21,109 bases of DNA from Antrodiella citrinella. Lineage: Eukaryota; Basidiomycota; Agaricomycetes; Polyporales; Steccherinaceae. Shown here one piece after another: positions 10,933-20,275 of this stretch. The translations under genes and the position numbers were made by a program. The stretch covers positions 1-21,109 of the forward strand of contig SGPM01000415.1 in NCBI GenBank assembly GCA_004802725.1. Direction: 5' to 3'. How positions within the stretch are numbered: the first letter of the stretch is position 1; every line of letters starts with the position of its first letter. The notes under the pieces are model-generated. The model ran no database searches. It saw only the letters and a list, made by a program, of their open reading frames with translations, and had not been told where the DNA came from.

Positions 10933-13002
10933 ATGGACCCGTAAGCTCTCTTACCTTATTTATCATACCTCTCATTCATCAACGCTGGCATATCTAGTGT
11001 CAACTCGTCGATTAAGCAGCTGGAAAATGCGTACGAATGTTCCATTTCCCAAGTATCGCACCTACTCAATTCTAGGCTCAGCTTCAGAAATATAAGGGGA
11101 GATGCACGTACGAGGAACGCACTAGGGTACGTATGAGCCATTGTATTCGCATACTTACAAATCCTTCTAATCATAGTTCGTACACTAGGCGAGATACGCT
11201 GCAAAGAACAGAACGTGAGCTGCGTGCAGCAGGATTGTTTGCCGGTGGCATTGCGACCTCCGTAGCGGCTTCCACGTGAGTGCATGCGCTTCACCCTCCT
11301 CCTGTGACTGAAAACTCACACCTCGCATTCTCATGTCAGATTAGCTCTGGACGATGACCAATTTACGACTTGGGGGAGCTATGTAGGTCTGTCCGTGCAA
11401 GAGCCTGCTAGCCCAGATGACATACCCGGAGTGGAGAAGATGTTGAGGAAGGAAGACATCGAATATCCTGATTTGACCGGCCTAGAGGTACAAGTATCAT
11501 TCTCCGTGAGTTTGGGTCATATACTAACGAGTTGTTTACAGGACACTGAAGTACCGGACATTGGGGATAGCCGGACAAGCATCGCCGACATCAAGAAATG
11601 GAGTGCCAAGTTGCCAAATAACTGTCAACGAATGAGCAGGGAACTTTCGCGGTACTACCTGACGTGTATGCTCCCCCTGTACGATGATGCTGCCTCATCG
11701 CGGGAATTTCCGACGAACGAGGCTTGCCAACGCACCGCTGTGGATAGCTTGATACATCTCGCTTTCTCTGAGCATAACAAAGCGTTGAGAGTGAGGTGTG
11801 TGGCTTATGATTTTGTGTTCATACACGTTCAACTGACAGAATATCACTAGGATGGAAGTTCCTGTCGCTCTTCCTCGCCGCGCAGATCGTTCCAGGGGCT
11901 TTGGGCCAGCCAACGCCGTGGCGGACGTCCTCGTCCTACACACACTCTCTGATGAACCTTCAGAGGAAAATGAACCGGTTTATGTTTTAGAGCAAGCGCA
12001 CTTCATCTTCCGCTCGTCGTTCAGAATGGACCCACTAGTGTTGGGTTTTTTACCTGTCGAGCACAAGTTCAACGAAGTGCAACAAGCAATACACGAAGTA
12101 GCAATGTACTCCAGCAGTATACTACACCAACGCCGCGCCCTTGGCCTACCTGACCGACTGGTGTATGGGGCTACATGCGTTGGCTTGGAGTTCACCATTG
12201 TTGTGACAACGTGGTCCACATCTGATCCTGCCTCGCAAGTCATCGTGAGTATGTTCCTGTTTTCGTAAAGGTCGTTCCTATTGACGAGGCCATCTAGGAT
12301 GTGTATCCAACAGAGTACCATTGGTTTCTCAATCGCCCTGCACAGATGATGGAGTGTTTCTGCTATCTCCGATCGTTGGCCAAGATGTTCGGGGATGCGA
12401 TCAAGGCAGACTTGCCTGAGGGGTTTCGTCTCTCTGTACCCAGGCGGTGGCGTTACGAACACCGGGAGATGAAGAGGCGTATCAAGAAGAACGCTGCAGG
12501 TGGTAGCGAGGGCGGCGGCGGCGGCGGCGGCGGCGGTGGGAGTGATGGTGGCAGAGGTGGTGGCAGGAGGCAGGGGGAGAGGTAGTGGGAGCGGGGGCGA
12601 CCGAGGTGGCGGGGCAGATGAGAAGAGAGGTAAAAAGCGCAAAGCTTCGGAAGCATCCAACGATGCTGGCAACGACGACACGATGGTTGCAGATGAACCA
12701 ATGGCTGAAGACGAGACCACTACCCTGGACGAAGATCGATTCAGGTTGGAGCAGATCCTTACCAACAGGGATCCTTCGCAAGCGCGGGTTTCAATCGTGG
12801 TACCTTTGTTGGAGAGAATGATCAAGCGCCTTCGCGCTAAGCAAGAGGAGATTACGAAGTGGCGAGACAATGTTCCGTAAGTCCACGTATCCTCCTCCAT
12901 CATGTGCATCCTCGCTAATCTGTCATCTGGTGGAGGTTGATCACGGAGCCAGATCCGTTGGACGACTTTGAACCTCAGATGGACCCAGGTTTTGGGGTGT
13001 AG
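10933..13002 (+). CDS. Uncharacterised protein with PD-(D/E)XK nuclease-like domain
   Basis: Eight exons can be joined: 10933-10940, 10998-11126, 11177-11275, 11340-11487, 11542-11795, 11851-12244, 12298-12876, 12936-13002, with normal GT-AG introns of 50-64 nt; about 559 residues. I do not recognise the N-terminal 200 residues. Around residues 230-345 the order is VADVLVLH (D238), VLGFLPVEHKFN (E283, K285), a helix beginning with Q290 Q291, then LVYGATCVGLEFTIV and W. This is the D...ExK...Q layout of the PD-(D/E)XK nuclease superfamily; the assignment is by pattern only. The C-terminus has a Gly-rich linker, a GKKRK NLS-like patch and a helix with heptad-like Leu/Ile spacing, and ends PQMDPGFGV. 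The summed exons are one base out of phase: the frame must slip between about 12490 and 12585 in the GGC tract. An alternative fourth-intron donor is GTGAGT at 11506. Confidence 0.65.
12511..12600 (+). repeat. GGC/GGT-rich tract with frame slip
   Basis: A run of GGC triplets followed by GGT/GGA-rich sequence encodes poly-Gly in the upstream frame, which stops at 12583-12585. The coding signal downstream (GKKRKASE and the helix) is in the next frame. Triplet slippage alone would preserve frame, so a one-base error or mutation, or an unseen short intron, is needed. Confidence 0.6.
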
Positions 13003-13291
13003 CCTTTAGCAGTTTGTTTTCACGTTCTTGGTACGATAATTATTCGCGGAAGTAGCCTCATACTGTAGCAGTAGCAATCCCCAATGTATTCATGTACTAG
13101 ATCCACATATCCGCCAATATTGGAAGGCACGAGCAGCAATCAATTTCGGACCCATGATCTTGCGTATATTCGGATTGGAAGAGCCTCAAACGCAGTAGCC
13201 GGAAGTAATACCTCCGCATACCTCCACCGTATTATAGACTGTTTATTGTCACTGCTCGACGCGTTTAGAATCAAAACCGTGATGGCGCATA
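13003..13291. other. Spacer between two convergent genes
   Basis: About 290 bases between the nuclease-like gene and the end of the Dbr1 pseudogene. It should hold the 3' UTR of the former. No other feature is seen. Confidence 0.4.
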
Positions 13292-14511
13292 TCATTGGAC
13301 ATGGTCCACTTTGTTCTCAATCTCCAATATAGCACAGAACGCTGCGGTCTGTGGATTCTGGTAGTGCGGTGCGAAAGGTACCGGGGTCAGCGCAATACAA
13401 ACTCGAGTGGAAGGTCTGAACGCACGTTGAACCTTTCCCGCACTCTCTGCTTCTCCAGGCTCAGGTGCCGTCTTCGCGGACACCTGCACAACCTCCACGT
13501 TGACCCCGCAGCGTCGGTAAAGACGTGCGCTTTCACCCACTCGAGCTCCCGCTGTACGGCTTCTCGGGCGGTGGCTTCGTCGGGGTATGCCAGCTGTGGG
13601 CGAGCTACTCGGGGTCGTAAGAGAGAACTGGAGATAGCGAAGAGGAGCCTGTAGGGATGTCTACCACCTGTACGCATTGGGTCCACGTTGACTGTGAAAG
13701 AATGAGGCATGACGTCGTACCTCTGAGAATTGTCTTCGAGGGAGACATTTGTCCAACGCTAAGAACTTGGTTTCGAGCGGTTTGGGCGGTGGAGGGGGTG
13801 GCTTGGCAACTTCCTCTTCCTCTTCCTCGTTGTCCAGCACAAAATCATCTGGATTTGCAACCTTGCGGGTATCGCCCCAAGTACGGATTTTGCTCCAGAA
13901 GTCGCAGCACGGATCTCATCCTCGAGTATTTCGTCTTCAATGACAATCTCGTCGGGATTCCGCTCCACAGCTGCCTCAGCTCCTTCGTGGACAGCTTCGC
14001 TTCCAGGATGCACGACCGTCGCTTCAAACCGGCAATGCAGATGCACAGAGAACTACCGTTCTGGCTTCAAGATTCTCAGCAATCCCATCATCGGCGGACT
14101 TCCCAACGAGCCGGTCTCGATGTCACTTTCAAAGTACGGCCTCCTTTTGAGTGGACCGTGGAGGTTTCCGTGACGTTCAATAGGCTGCGGCCAATTACGT
14201 GACAAGAAGACGCTGGGGCGAGACAGCTTCGAGGAAAATCACGCAAGTCAGCTACCAAAAAGGAAAAGAGAAAAGGACAGGGCGTACGGGGGAGACGAGT
14301 GATGTTGTATTCGCGGATATGATAGATACTTCGCATTGCACCTGCATTGTACGGAAGTCGTTCCAAATGACCTATGCAACGCGGTCAAATGGTGTACGCG
14401 TCACAGCCTAGGGACTGAATCATATTCACCGACGCGGAAATCCTGTGACTTGAATATCCCCGACGCACCAGCTATTCGCACCCCGTTCACCTGCACGCAC
14501 CCCGCATGACC
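13292..14511 (-). pseudogene. DBR1: Lariat debranching enzyme (Dbr1) pseudogene, 5'-truncated
   Basis: Dbr1 hydrolyses the 2'-5' bond of excised intron lariats. On the minus strand, family segments appear in order: GHAGCVQVNGVRIAGASGIF, MRSIYHIREYN, GSLGSPPMMGLLR, HLHCRFEATVVH, NPDEIVIEDE, KFLALDKCLPRRQF, PDEATAREAVQRELEWV and PQTAAFCAILEIENK, ending at a stop at 13292-13294. The N-terminal metallophosphoesterase part, with its first metal-binding motifs, is absent because homology starts abruptly at 14511. Two conserved Trp codons are TAG stops (14053-14055 and 13605-13607), the IFLSHDWP motif is scrambled near 14210, roughly 18 residues after the second stop are missing, and there are frameshifts near 13860 and 13512. 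Two introns still look intact (GTGAAT...ATAG near 14427-14377 and GTACGA...ACAG near 13719-13667). A working copy must exist elsewhere if the organism keeps this enzyme. Confidence 0.88.
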
Positions 14512-14515
14512 CACT
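14505..14515. other. Breakpoint joining Crinkler-like gene to Dbr1
   Basis: On the minus strand the kinase-like reading frame runs through STAWDVAPAEW and then, within a few bases, the sequence becomes Dbr1 (GHAGCVQVNG) in another frame. The kinase frame stops at 14487-14489, seven codons into Dbr1-derived sequence. The join falls at about 14509-14512; a short TGGG-like overlap would fit microhomology-mediated joining. Confidence 0.7.
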
Positions 14516-16309
14516 CCGCAGGAGCCACATCCCAAGCCGTCGACCCCTCCACGTAGTCCATCACCACCATTCGGAGCGGTCCGTCGTGGAATCCTCCTTT
14601 CAGATAGCTTCTGTCGTCCGCGGCCGTAGTGCCGTCGAGGGTGCCGAAGTAGCGCAACTTCGGTGCCAGTCCCTCGTCGGCCAACAGCCGATGCGCAGCT
14701 GCACCGTAGCGGTCGACGAACTTCACGACTACCTTCGAGGGAGGATCTTCGCAAGTTTCCGCAAGGAAGGTCACCGACTGGACCTCGTTCTCCAGAGCGG
14801 TGATATACTTGAATTGAACAGTCGCACCGTCGGGAGTACTGTACGAGGTGGGGTATGGGAAGGAGCCTTCGCTAGGAGGCGGCGCTTCCGGTCCATCGAG
14901 GGTCTTGTAGAACGTTTCGAGTTCATTGATGCCCTCTACAACGGCGGTGAACGCACGGCCAATCCTATATGCATGTTTATCCTCGTAGACAGATGCTTCT
15001 CCGATCCACATCAGGTCTGTCAGACGCTGCACAATGAAGGCGTCTACGTTGACGGCACCCATGACAATCAGACAAGGTCCACCGCCAGCAATGATGAACG
15101 TCGGACAGCAGGTTCGTTCGACAATCGGTTCCAGCTAAACCAACAAGGACGAAAGTCAGCATTCTTCCTAGAACCGTCATCCTGCGACATACCTCCTTTC
15201 GGGCCCAGTGCTTGAGGACCGAATACTCGGCTTGCGTCAACGGGTCGCATCCACCTTCACCCAAGCTGCGCTTGTACTCCGCTTTCAACAGGGGTACCGG
15301 AGCATTCATGACGATCACCTGGCAGGATCCATCTGCACTCTGATTCTGCATGTCAGCAATTTGGGAGACATCCCTGTCGAGGATCTTTCGAAGGTGCGGA
15401 AGAAGGAATGTATGGTTCGCGTGGGGCTCATACGTCTTGATTTTCGCTGACTCCTGCATCATAGCTGATACGGCGTCAAGAATCCTATCATTGGCGCAGA
15501 ATGTGTTGTCATCGAGCTTGTTCGTGAATGCGTTGAAGACAGGGTGGTAGATCTGGATGGGCGGGGCAATCGTCGAGGGCGCAAACTTTTTGTCCGCATA
15601 GAATCCGTCGTGCAGGATGAAATCTTCGTCCGCTTGCGCTTTGGAATATTCGTTCGATTTGGCAGCGCTGGATGGGGCCTTGCCTCTGGCATCAGCCCTC
15701 CTCACCAGACGTTCGAATTTTACACGGTAAGATACGAATGAGTTGAGGATAATCACGTGTGCAGGAATGAGACTTACGAGAGGGAGCCGCCATTTCCGGC
15801 ACGATATCTATCTTTTCAATAGCCTTGGAGCCTTCCGCAGTAATGATAAGATGAAGGGCCTCTTCGTCAAAGTCTTCGAATGTTCCCAGAATAGTCTTAA
15901 TGCGTGTACTTGGCTGGCGAAACTTTGCAATTGCATTGATATTGTCTACGCTGCCGACCCAATCCTGGTCAACCTCTTCGGCTTTCAGAGGATTTTTGAG
16001 CTAGACGATGCTGTGAGCTCGAATAGGGTGGAGAGAAAATAGAAAGAAAGCGTACTGTATGGAAGAGGATGGTTGGCAGGTCTGCATGAAAGGCGTATTC
16101 AGCGAGTAGAGAGGTCTTCACATCGTCCCGCAGCCAACCGATTGGCTTGCTGAATTTGCTTCTCGCGATGCTCAAAGTAAATACGAGATGCTTGGAATTG
16201 TGCTCGGAGAAAAGAAGCAGTTGATATCGACATCGTCCTCAGCCTCAACGACAGGCTCGGGCTCGACTATCTGGCGACTCTTCGCGTTGTTCTTCGTGGA
16301 CCGTCCCAT
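14511..16309 (-). pseudogene. Crinkler-like header + REase-like + kinase-like gene, truncated copy A
   Basis: Four segments read on the minus strand: 16309-16056, 16000-15778, 15719-15193 and 15134-14511, about 540 residues before the break. Residues 1-135 resemble the ubiquitin-like Crinkler header (TILFHTLKNPLK, then EALHLIITAEG). The middle has PLLKAEYKRSLGEGG, an E-x-K motif followed by TQAEYSVLKHW and CCPTFIIAGGG, as in REase-like domains linked to kinases. The C-terminus has the kinase N-lobe: VVVKF (ATP-binding Lys), AAHRLLADEGLAPKLRYFG and a MVVMDYVEGS hinge. Lesions: a one-base shift near 16178, an intron (15777-15720) whose acceptor reads AA instead of AG, and loss of everything after the hinge, including the catalytic loop. 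Introns 16055-16001 and 15192-15135 look normal. Crinkler-type proteins are modular effectors or conflict proteins; the activity of this family is unknown to me. Confidence 0.65.
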
Positions 16310-16799
16310 GCTGTCCTTCTGACTCGACGAGGTGTTATTGCTCTGAAGATGAGGGGAAAAACGCGTCGGATGGTTAGTGGATTGGGCGTGGTCGTGGTCA
16401 ATGTTCAAGTGGCCACCAATGTACCTGAAGATATGGTAGGCGCTAATTATGTAAGTTGAAGACCGGCCCGTATGCCGCTCAGACTCCCACGCGTGAACAT
16501 ATGGAAACTTTCTGAAAGGCCGACTCGAGTCTAGAACTCTTCAGAGCAAGGAGGTGTAAGATTATTGAAGGTGACATATAATAATGTAGGAACGGTATGA
16601 TTGCTCCCAGTGTTACATACTCAGGCGAATTGACCGCACAAGACGCGTCGTGCAGGCTTGATCATGTGTGTAGGCGCTTATACACGGCAATGTCCGTAAT
16701 ATAAGTCGAACTGTGGCACCGGCGGCCCAGTCGTGATCCTTCAATCCTTGTTGTTGAAGTTGCAGCTTAGGCCGCACTGAACATACCACCCCGTCTTCC
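16310..16799. promoter_or_regulatory. Shared spacer between head-to-head Crinkler-like paralogues
   Basis: This 490-bp spacer separates the start of copy A (minus strand) from that of copy B (plus strand) and would have acted as a bidirectional promoter. Both halves contain a TAGGCGCT word (near 16437 and 16670) followed by an A/T-rich segment. No firm promoter element is identified. Confidence 0.4.
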
Positions 16800-18592
16800 A
16801 TGGCTGAAACAGTCTCTATCAACTTCCTCTTCTGCAATGCTGATTACAATCCATCATCTACACTCTGTGCATTGCCTATCGCGAAACACGAAATCACATT
16901 ACGCAGTCCGATTCAATGGCTGCAGGACCATGTGAAGACGTCTCTCCTAGACGAGTACAACTTCCATGCGCGTCGAAAAGCTATCTTCTTATACACAGTG
17001 CGCTTTCTCTGTCTCTCGTTTTGCGCCACTCATCAATTTGCTTTTGACTAGCCAAAGGATCGGCTCGCAATGCGAGAAGTCGATGCTTCTTGGATCAAGA
17101 AGGCGGGAAGCATTGACACTATCGGAAAACTTCGCCAACCAACTTCATCTCTGAAGTTTGCCTTAGGCCCGCGACTAGATAGGATTGAAAATCTAGATCA
17201 GGAAGCCGTGCACTTTCTTGTCGCTGCAGATGAAGACTCGCCAGAATACGACAGTAAGTACCGTGCTGTGTTTCCTATTCCCTCTGTGTTTTGATGAAGC
17301 CGTGGTATAGGATACGCGGACTTTGTGAAGATTGCACGAATGATGGGGGCTCCCGAAAATGTCGCAGAATATGCCGAAATGCAAAACGATCCTCGCACAA
17401 TGATTTTCAATGGCTTCTACAACAAACCTAAATAAGCCCCAGTCGCACCCCCAATAGATATCTTCCATCCTGCGTTTGAACTGTTCAAATCGTCTGTCGA
17501 CGACCGATCCTTTGAAGCCGACCCTGCCATATGCGAGCAGGTCGCCACCCTCTTGACGCTGTGCTCCAGCGGGTTTGCGATCGGTGCTGAGGAGCTTGGC
17601 TCCGTCCTTGATCGCGAAATCTTATACAAGGAGCNGCAGGATGATGAGGGAGTGCACGCATTTGCGGGCATAGAGATCGACAACATCAAGTCCCCCGCCG
17701 TGCCACTCGTCATGTTTGAAAGCGGACCGCTCTGGGATGGGACCCGCACCGACTCAGTCACGGAAGCGCAGTATTCGGCTTTAGAGTTCTGGGTACAACA
17801 TGATGTGAGTGTCGAGATACTTCACCTCTATAGCATGTCGGTCTGTGCTGACTCGATTTCCTGTACCAGATGCGACCTGTCCGNGACAAGTGTTGTTGTC
17901 CGATGTTCATCGTCGCTGGAGGCAGTGGCNTTTTTACGGTTCTCGGNGTCGTGTTCACGGACCGATTCATTGTGCAACATCTGACCGACTTGATCCACTT
18001 CGGAGCGCCGTCGACGTTCAAGGAAAACCACTTTTACCAATTAGCTCGTGTGTTTACTGCCCTTCGCCGTTCTACGGACCTCCTCGAGGACTACTATCGA
18101 AATCTCTGGCCAAGNGCACGCTATGCAGTTCTCCATTCCCGTTACTTCCCTTATCAAACCAGTTATATCACAACGGAGGGCGGTCTTGTCGAGTTTCGTT
18201 ACATACGTGCTCTCGAAGATGTACCGCAGTCGATGGTGTTCCTCGCCGAGACTATTCAGCCGGGGTCGCCTCCGAAGAAGCTGGTGGTGAAGTTCGTCAA
18301 CCGATACGGCGGTGCTGCACACCGGCTTATAGCCTCTGAATATCTAGCTCCCGAGCTGTACTATTTCGGCTTGCTCGATGGCAAAACAGCCGCAGACGAC
18401 GCAGACCATCTGAGGGGCGGCATGTACCTTGGCCCCTTGCGGATGGTGGTGATGGAGTACATCGAGGGGACTACAGCTTTCGAGCAGGATCGGTCGAAAT
18501 GGCCTTCGAGTCTCTGGTCTCGGATCGCACATGCACTAAAGGTGCTGCATGGTGCGGGGTACGTCTTCGGTGACCTCCGGCCCCCCAACGTT
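16800..18592 (+). pseudogene. Crinkler-like header + REase-like + kinase-like gene, truncated copy B
   Basis: Exons 16800-16997, 17052-17253, 17311-17804 and 17870-18592 join in phase through normal GT-AG introns (54-65 nt), 539 codons. The header (residues about 1-133) ends with AVHFLVAADED, as Crinkler headers end in a hydrophobic strand. The middle domain matches copy A, but the E-x-K lysine is gone: copy A has AEYKRSL where this has FESGPLW. The kinase-like part keeps the ATP-binding Lys (K439, LVVKF), AAHRLIASEYLAPEL, the MVVMEYIEGT hinge and the catalytic loop YVFGDLRPPNV (D533, N538). Coding similarity stops immediately after this loop, at 18592, so the activation segment and C-lobe are missing. 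An in-frame TAA at 17433-17435 (codon 175) interrupts the protein between header and middle domain. Five N bases fall in the exons, only three of them at third positions. Copy A is its inverted neighbour. Confidence 0.68.
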
Positions 18593-19566
18593 GATGAGCC
18601 CCGATTCTCGCTGGTACCCGCGCGCCGCTATTTCGCACCGTCTATCACCCGTGCGCCACCCGCGATGTCCGAAATCCTCGAACTCACGTCCGCGCATCGT
18701 CCGAAGCCACGCGAGAGCTATACGCCCACCTCCGACACNTCCTTTCACACCCCCGTTNGTACATCGTATCTCCNTCGNACATNGTATNGTAGTTTCCGGA
18801 CCCTTATCGTACCTTCTCGGACACTTTCGTTTATCTTATTTTCTTACTTCTCGACTCTTTCTCGTAGCTACCAGTTTGATTAGTCCGTATCCTACTATAA
18901 GTAGGCGCACTATGTACATTAGAAAAAAAGAAGAAGATCCCCCTCCCCTTTTCCCCCTTAATACCTGTGAGAGCGAAGATTTCACGAACCCCTGCGAACC
19001 GCGTGCGTATATTTCTATTGCGATCCCTTTTTGCGTTCTTTGGTTATCCTGCGTTTACTGCGTTGCGTTGCGTTTCTAACAAGCCCCGAGTTCTACTGCG
19101 TTTACTACTGCGACCCCATTGCGTTTACGACCCTCTCGACGCCGTGTTTTCACCTCTACTCGCTGTTCGATATACCGCTATCGTCCCGCGTCCCCTTCCT
19201 TTATCTTCGCAATATCGCCCGCGGCCCCTATCGTCCATCGGTCCGGACACTCTCGGACCTATTCCTGTCAGTTTCGTACTTTCCGCGGACCCTCTCGATC
19301 GCGTTTTATCAGTCAGCTAGTCACGCCATAGCCATTCCGCGTGGTCTAGTACTTCTCCGCAGGCTTCGTAGCTATTTCGGTACTACGCTCGTACGGCCTC
19401 GTAGGTCACCGGGCGTTGCGCGAGTCATCTCGGACGACACACGAACATCACCGGACTACTCTACTCTATTCCTAGGTCCTCGGCCCACCCTTACGACTCC
19501 TCTACTTACGCCCTTACGTGGTGTCCTCCTCCTGGAGTACCCCCATTGTTGGGTGGGTTACTTCTG
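18593..19566. other. Non-coding repetitive tract, left arm
   Basis: It begins where the kinase-like homology ends, with TGATGAGCC starting at 18592; TG is the usual start of an LTR, but I cannot show a matching end. The plus strand is pyrimidine-biased and repeats TGCGTTT and CGGACC/CGGACAC words (for example 19031-19110). Several N bases cluster at 18739-18787. The open frames across it have no domain and drift in low-complexity sequence. It is probably transposon-derived. Confidence 0.4.
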
Positions 19567-19589
19567 CGTTCAGGAGCCCGTCTGGTGCA

Positions 19590-19778
19590 TCATCGGATAC
19601 CGCAACGTTCTAGGAGCTCCTCTACATCATCGAAGAAGTTCCCTATGGTGGTCGGACGAGCCGGATCGAAGGTCGGAGCACTGCGGCTGCTGCGCAGAGG
19701 CATCTGCGTAGGCATCATAGCTGGTAGTAGAAGGCACCCGAGAGGTTCGCGTAAGGCTCGAAGATTTTCCGGACGCAA
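19590..19778 (-). mobile_element. Gag-like fragment of an LTR retrotransposon
   Basis: On the minus strand a short open frame reads SSRSAPTFDPARPTTIGNFF, then DDVEELLERCGIR before a TGA at 19590-19592. A start at 19703 or 19718 is more likely than 19778. This strongly recalls the N-terminus of basidiomycete Ty3/gypsy Gag proteins, in which a SAPxFDP motif is followed by FFxDxExL. After the stop, a one-frame shift continues as DDAPDGLLNAEVTHPTMG, so the frame is broken there. No capsid remainder, protease, reverse transcriptase or integrase is seen downstream, so this is a remnant. Confidence 0.55.
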
Positions 19779-19805
19779 TCGAGTGGGTAGCAGGGGGATG
19801 TGAAG

Positions 19806-20275
19806 GACGAACTAGATTCTGTGGAGGTCGGTGTCGGAAATGATGCAGGATGGAGCGGTGACGTCTCGTGTACTCCGTAATAGAACTATGAAGGTCCGAA
19901 ATAGCTCCGAAGGGGGTCCGAAGTAGCTCTGAGCAGTATAGAACGTGAAACGGCGGCTGGGGCGGACAGGCTGGGCTCTACGGCTGTCGCGATCGGCGAT
20001 GGTGCGAGACGGATCGGTGATGTTCTTTGTACTTGGTAGTAGCACTGGGGTAGTCCTAAATGGGTCCGAAGATGTCCGAAAGAGGTCCGAAGGTGATTCG
20101 AGGGAGTCCCAGGTGAAGACGAACAAGCTGGGTCCTGCGGTTATCGATATCGGAAATGGTGCGAGACGGAACGGTGAGGTTACCAGGACTTGGCAATAGC
20201 ACTGGGATAGTCCCAAAGAGGTCCGAAGGAGTCCGAAAGAGGTCCGAAGGATTTCGAACGGGATCCAAGCGCGTC
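19806..20275 (+). repeat. Degenerate tandem repeat, three units of about 156 bp
   Basis: Three successive units start near 19806, 19961 and 20118. Each contains, in order, a GAC-AGCTGGG-like segment, ATCGGNNATGGTGCGAGACGG (weaker in the first unit), a TAGCACTGGGNTAGTCC segment and a cluster of GGTCCGAA words. The spacing between TAGCACTGGG landmarks (20040 and 20197) is 157 bp, and the diverged first unit fits the same period. The array lies just upstream of the gag-like start on the minus strand, as LTR or leader subrepeats would. Confidence 0.65.

Noticed and set aside
11980..12909. 309-codon open frame on the minus strand
   Set aside because: It is antisense to well-supported exons of the nuclease-like gene and encodes Pro/Ala/Leu-rich sequence that mirrors the GGC tract.
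13387..13710. Independent minus-strand gene of about 107 codons
   Set aside because: It is one of several broken frames of the Dbr1 pseudogene (PDEATAREAVQRELEWV).
14586..15215. 209-codon open frame on the plus strand
   Set aside because: It is the antisense shadow of the kinase-like exon of copy A and has no domain of its own.
19031..19711. 226-codon plus-strand open frame in the repetitive tract
   Set aside because: Arg/Ser/Leu-rich with no domain, antisense to the gag-like fragment at its end; it looks like chance openness in C/T-rich DNA.
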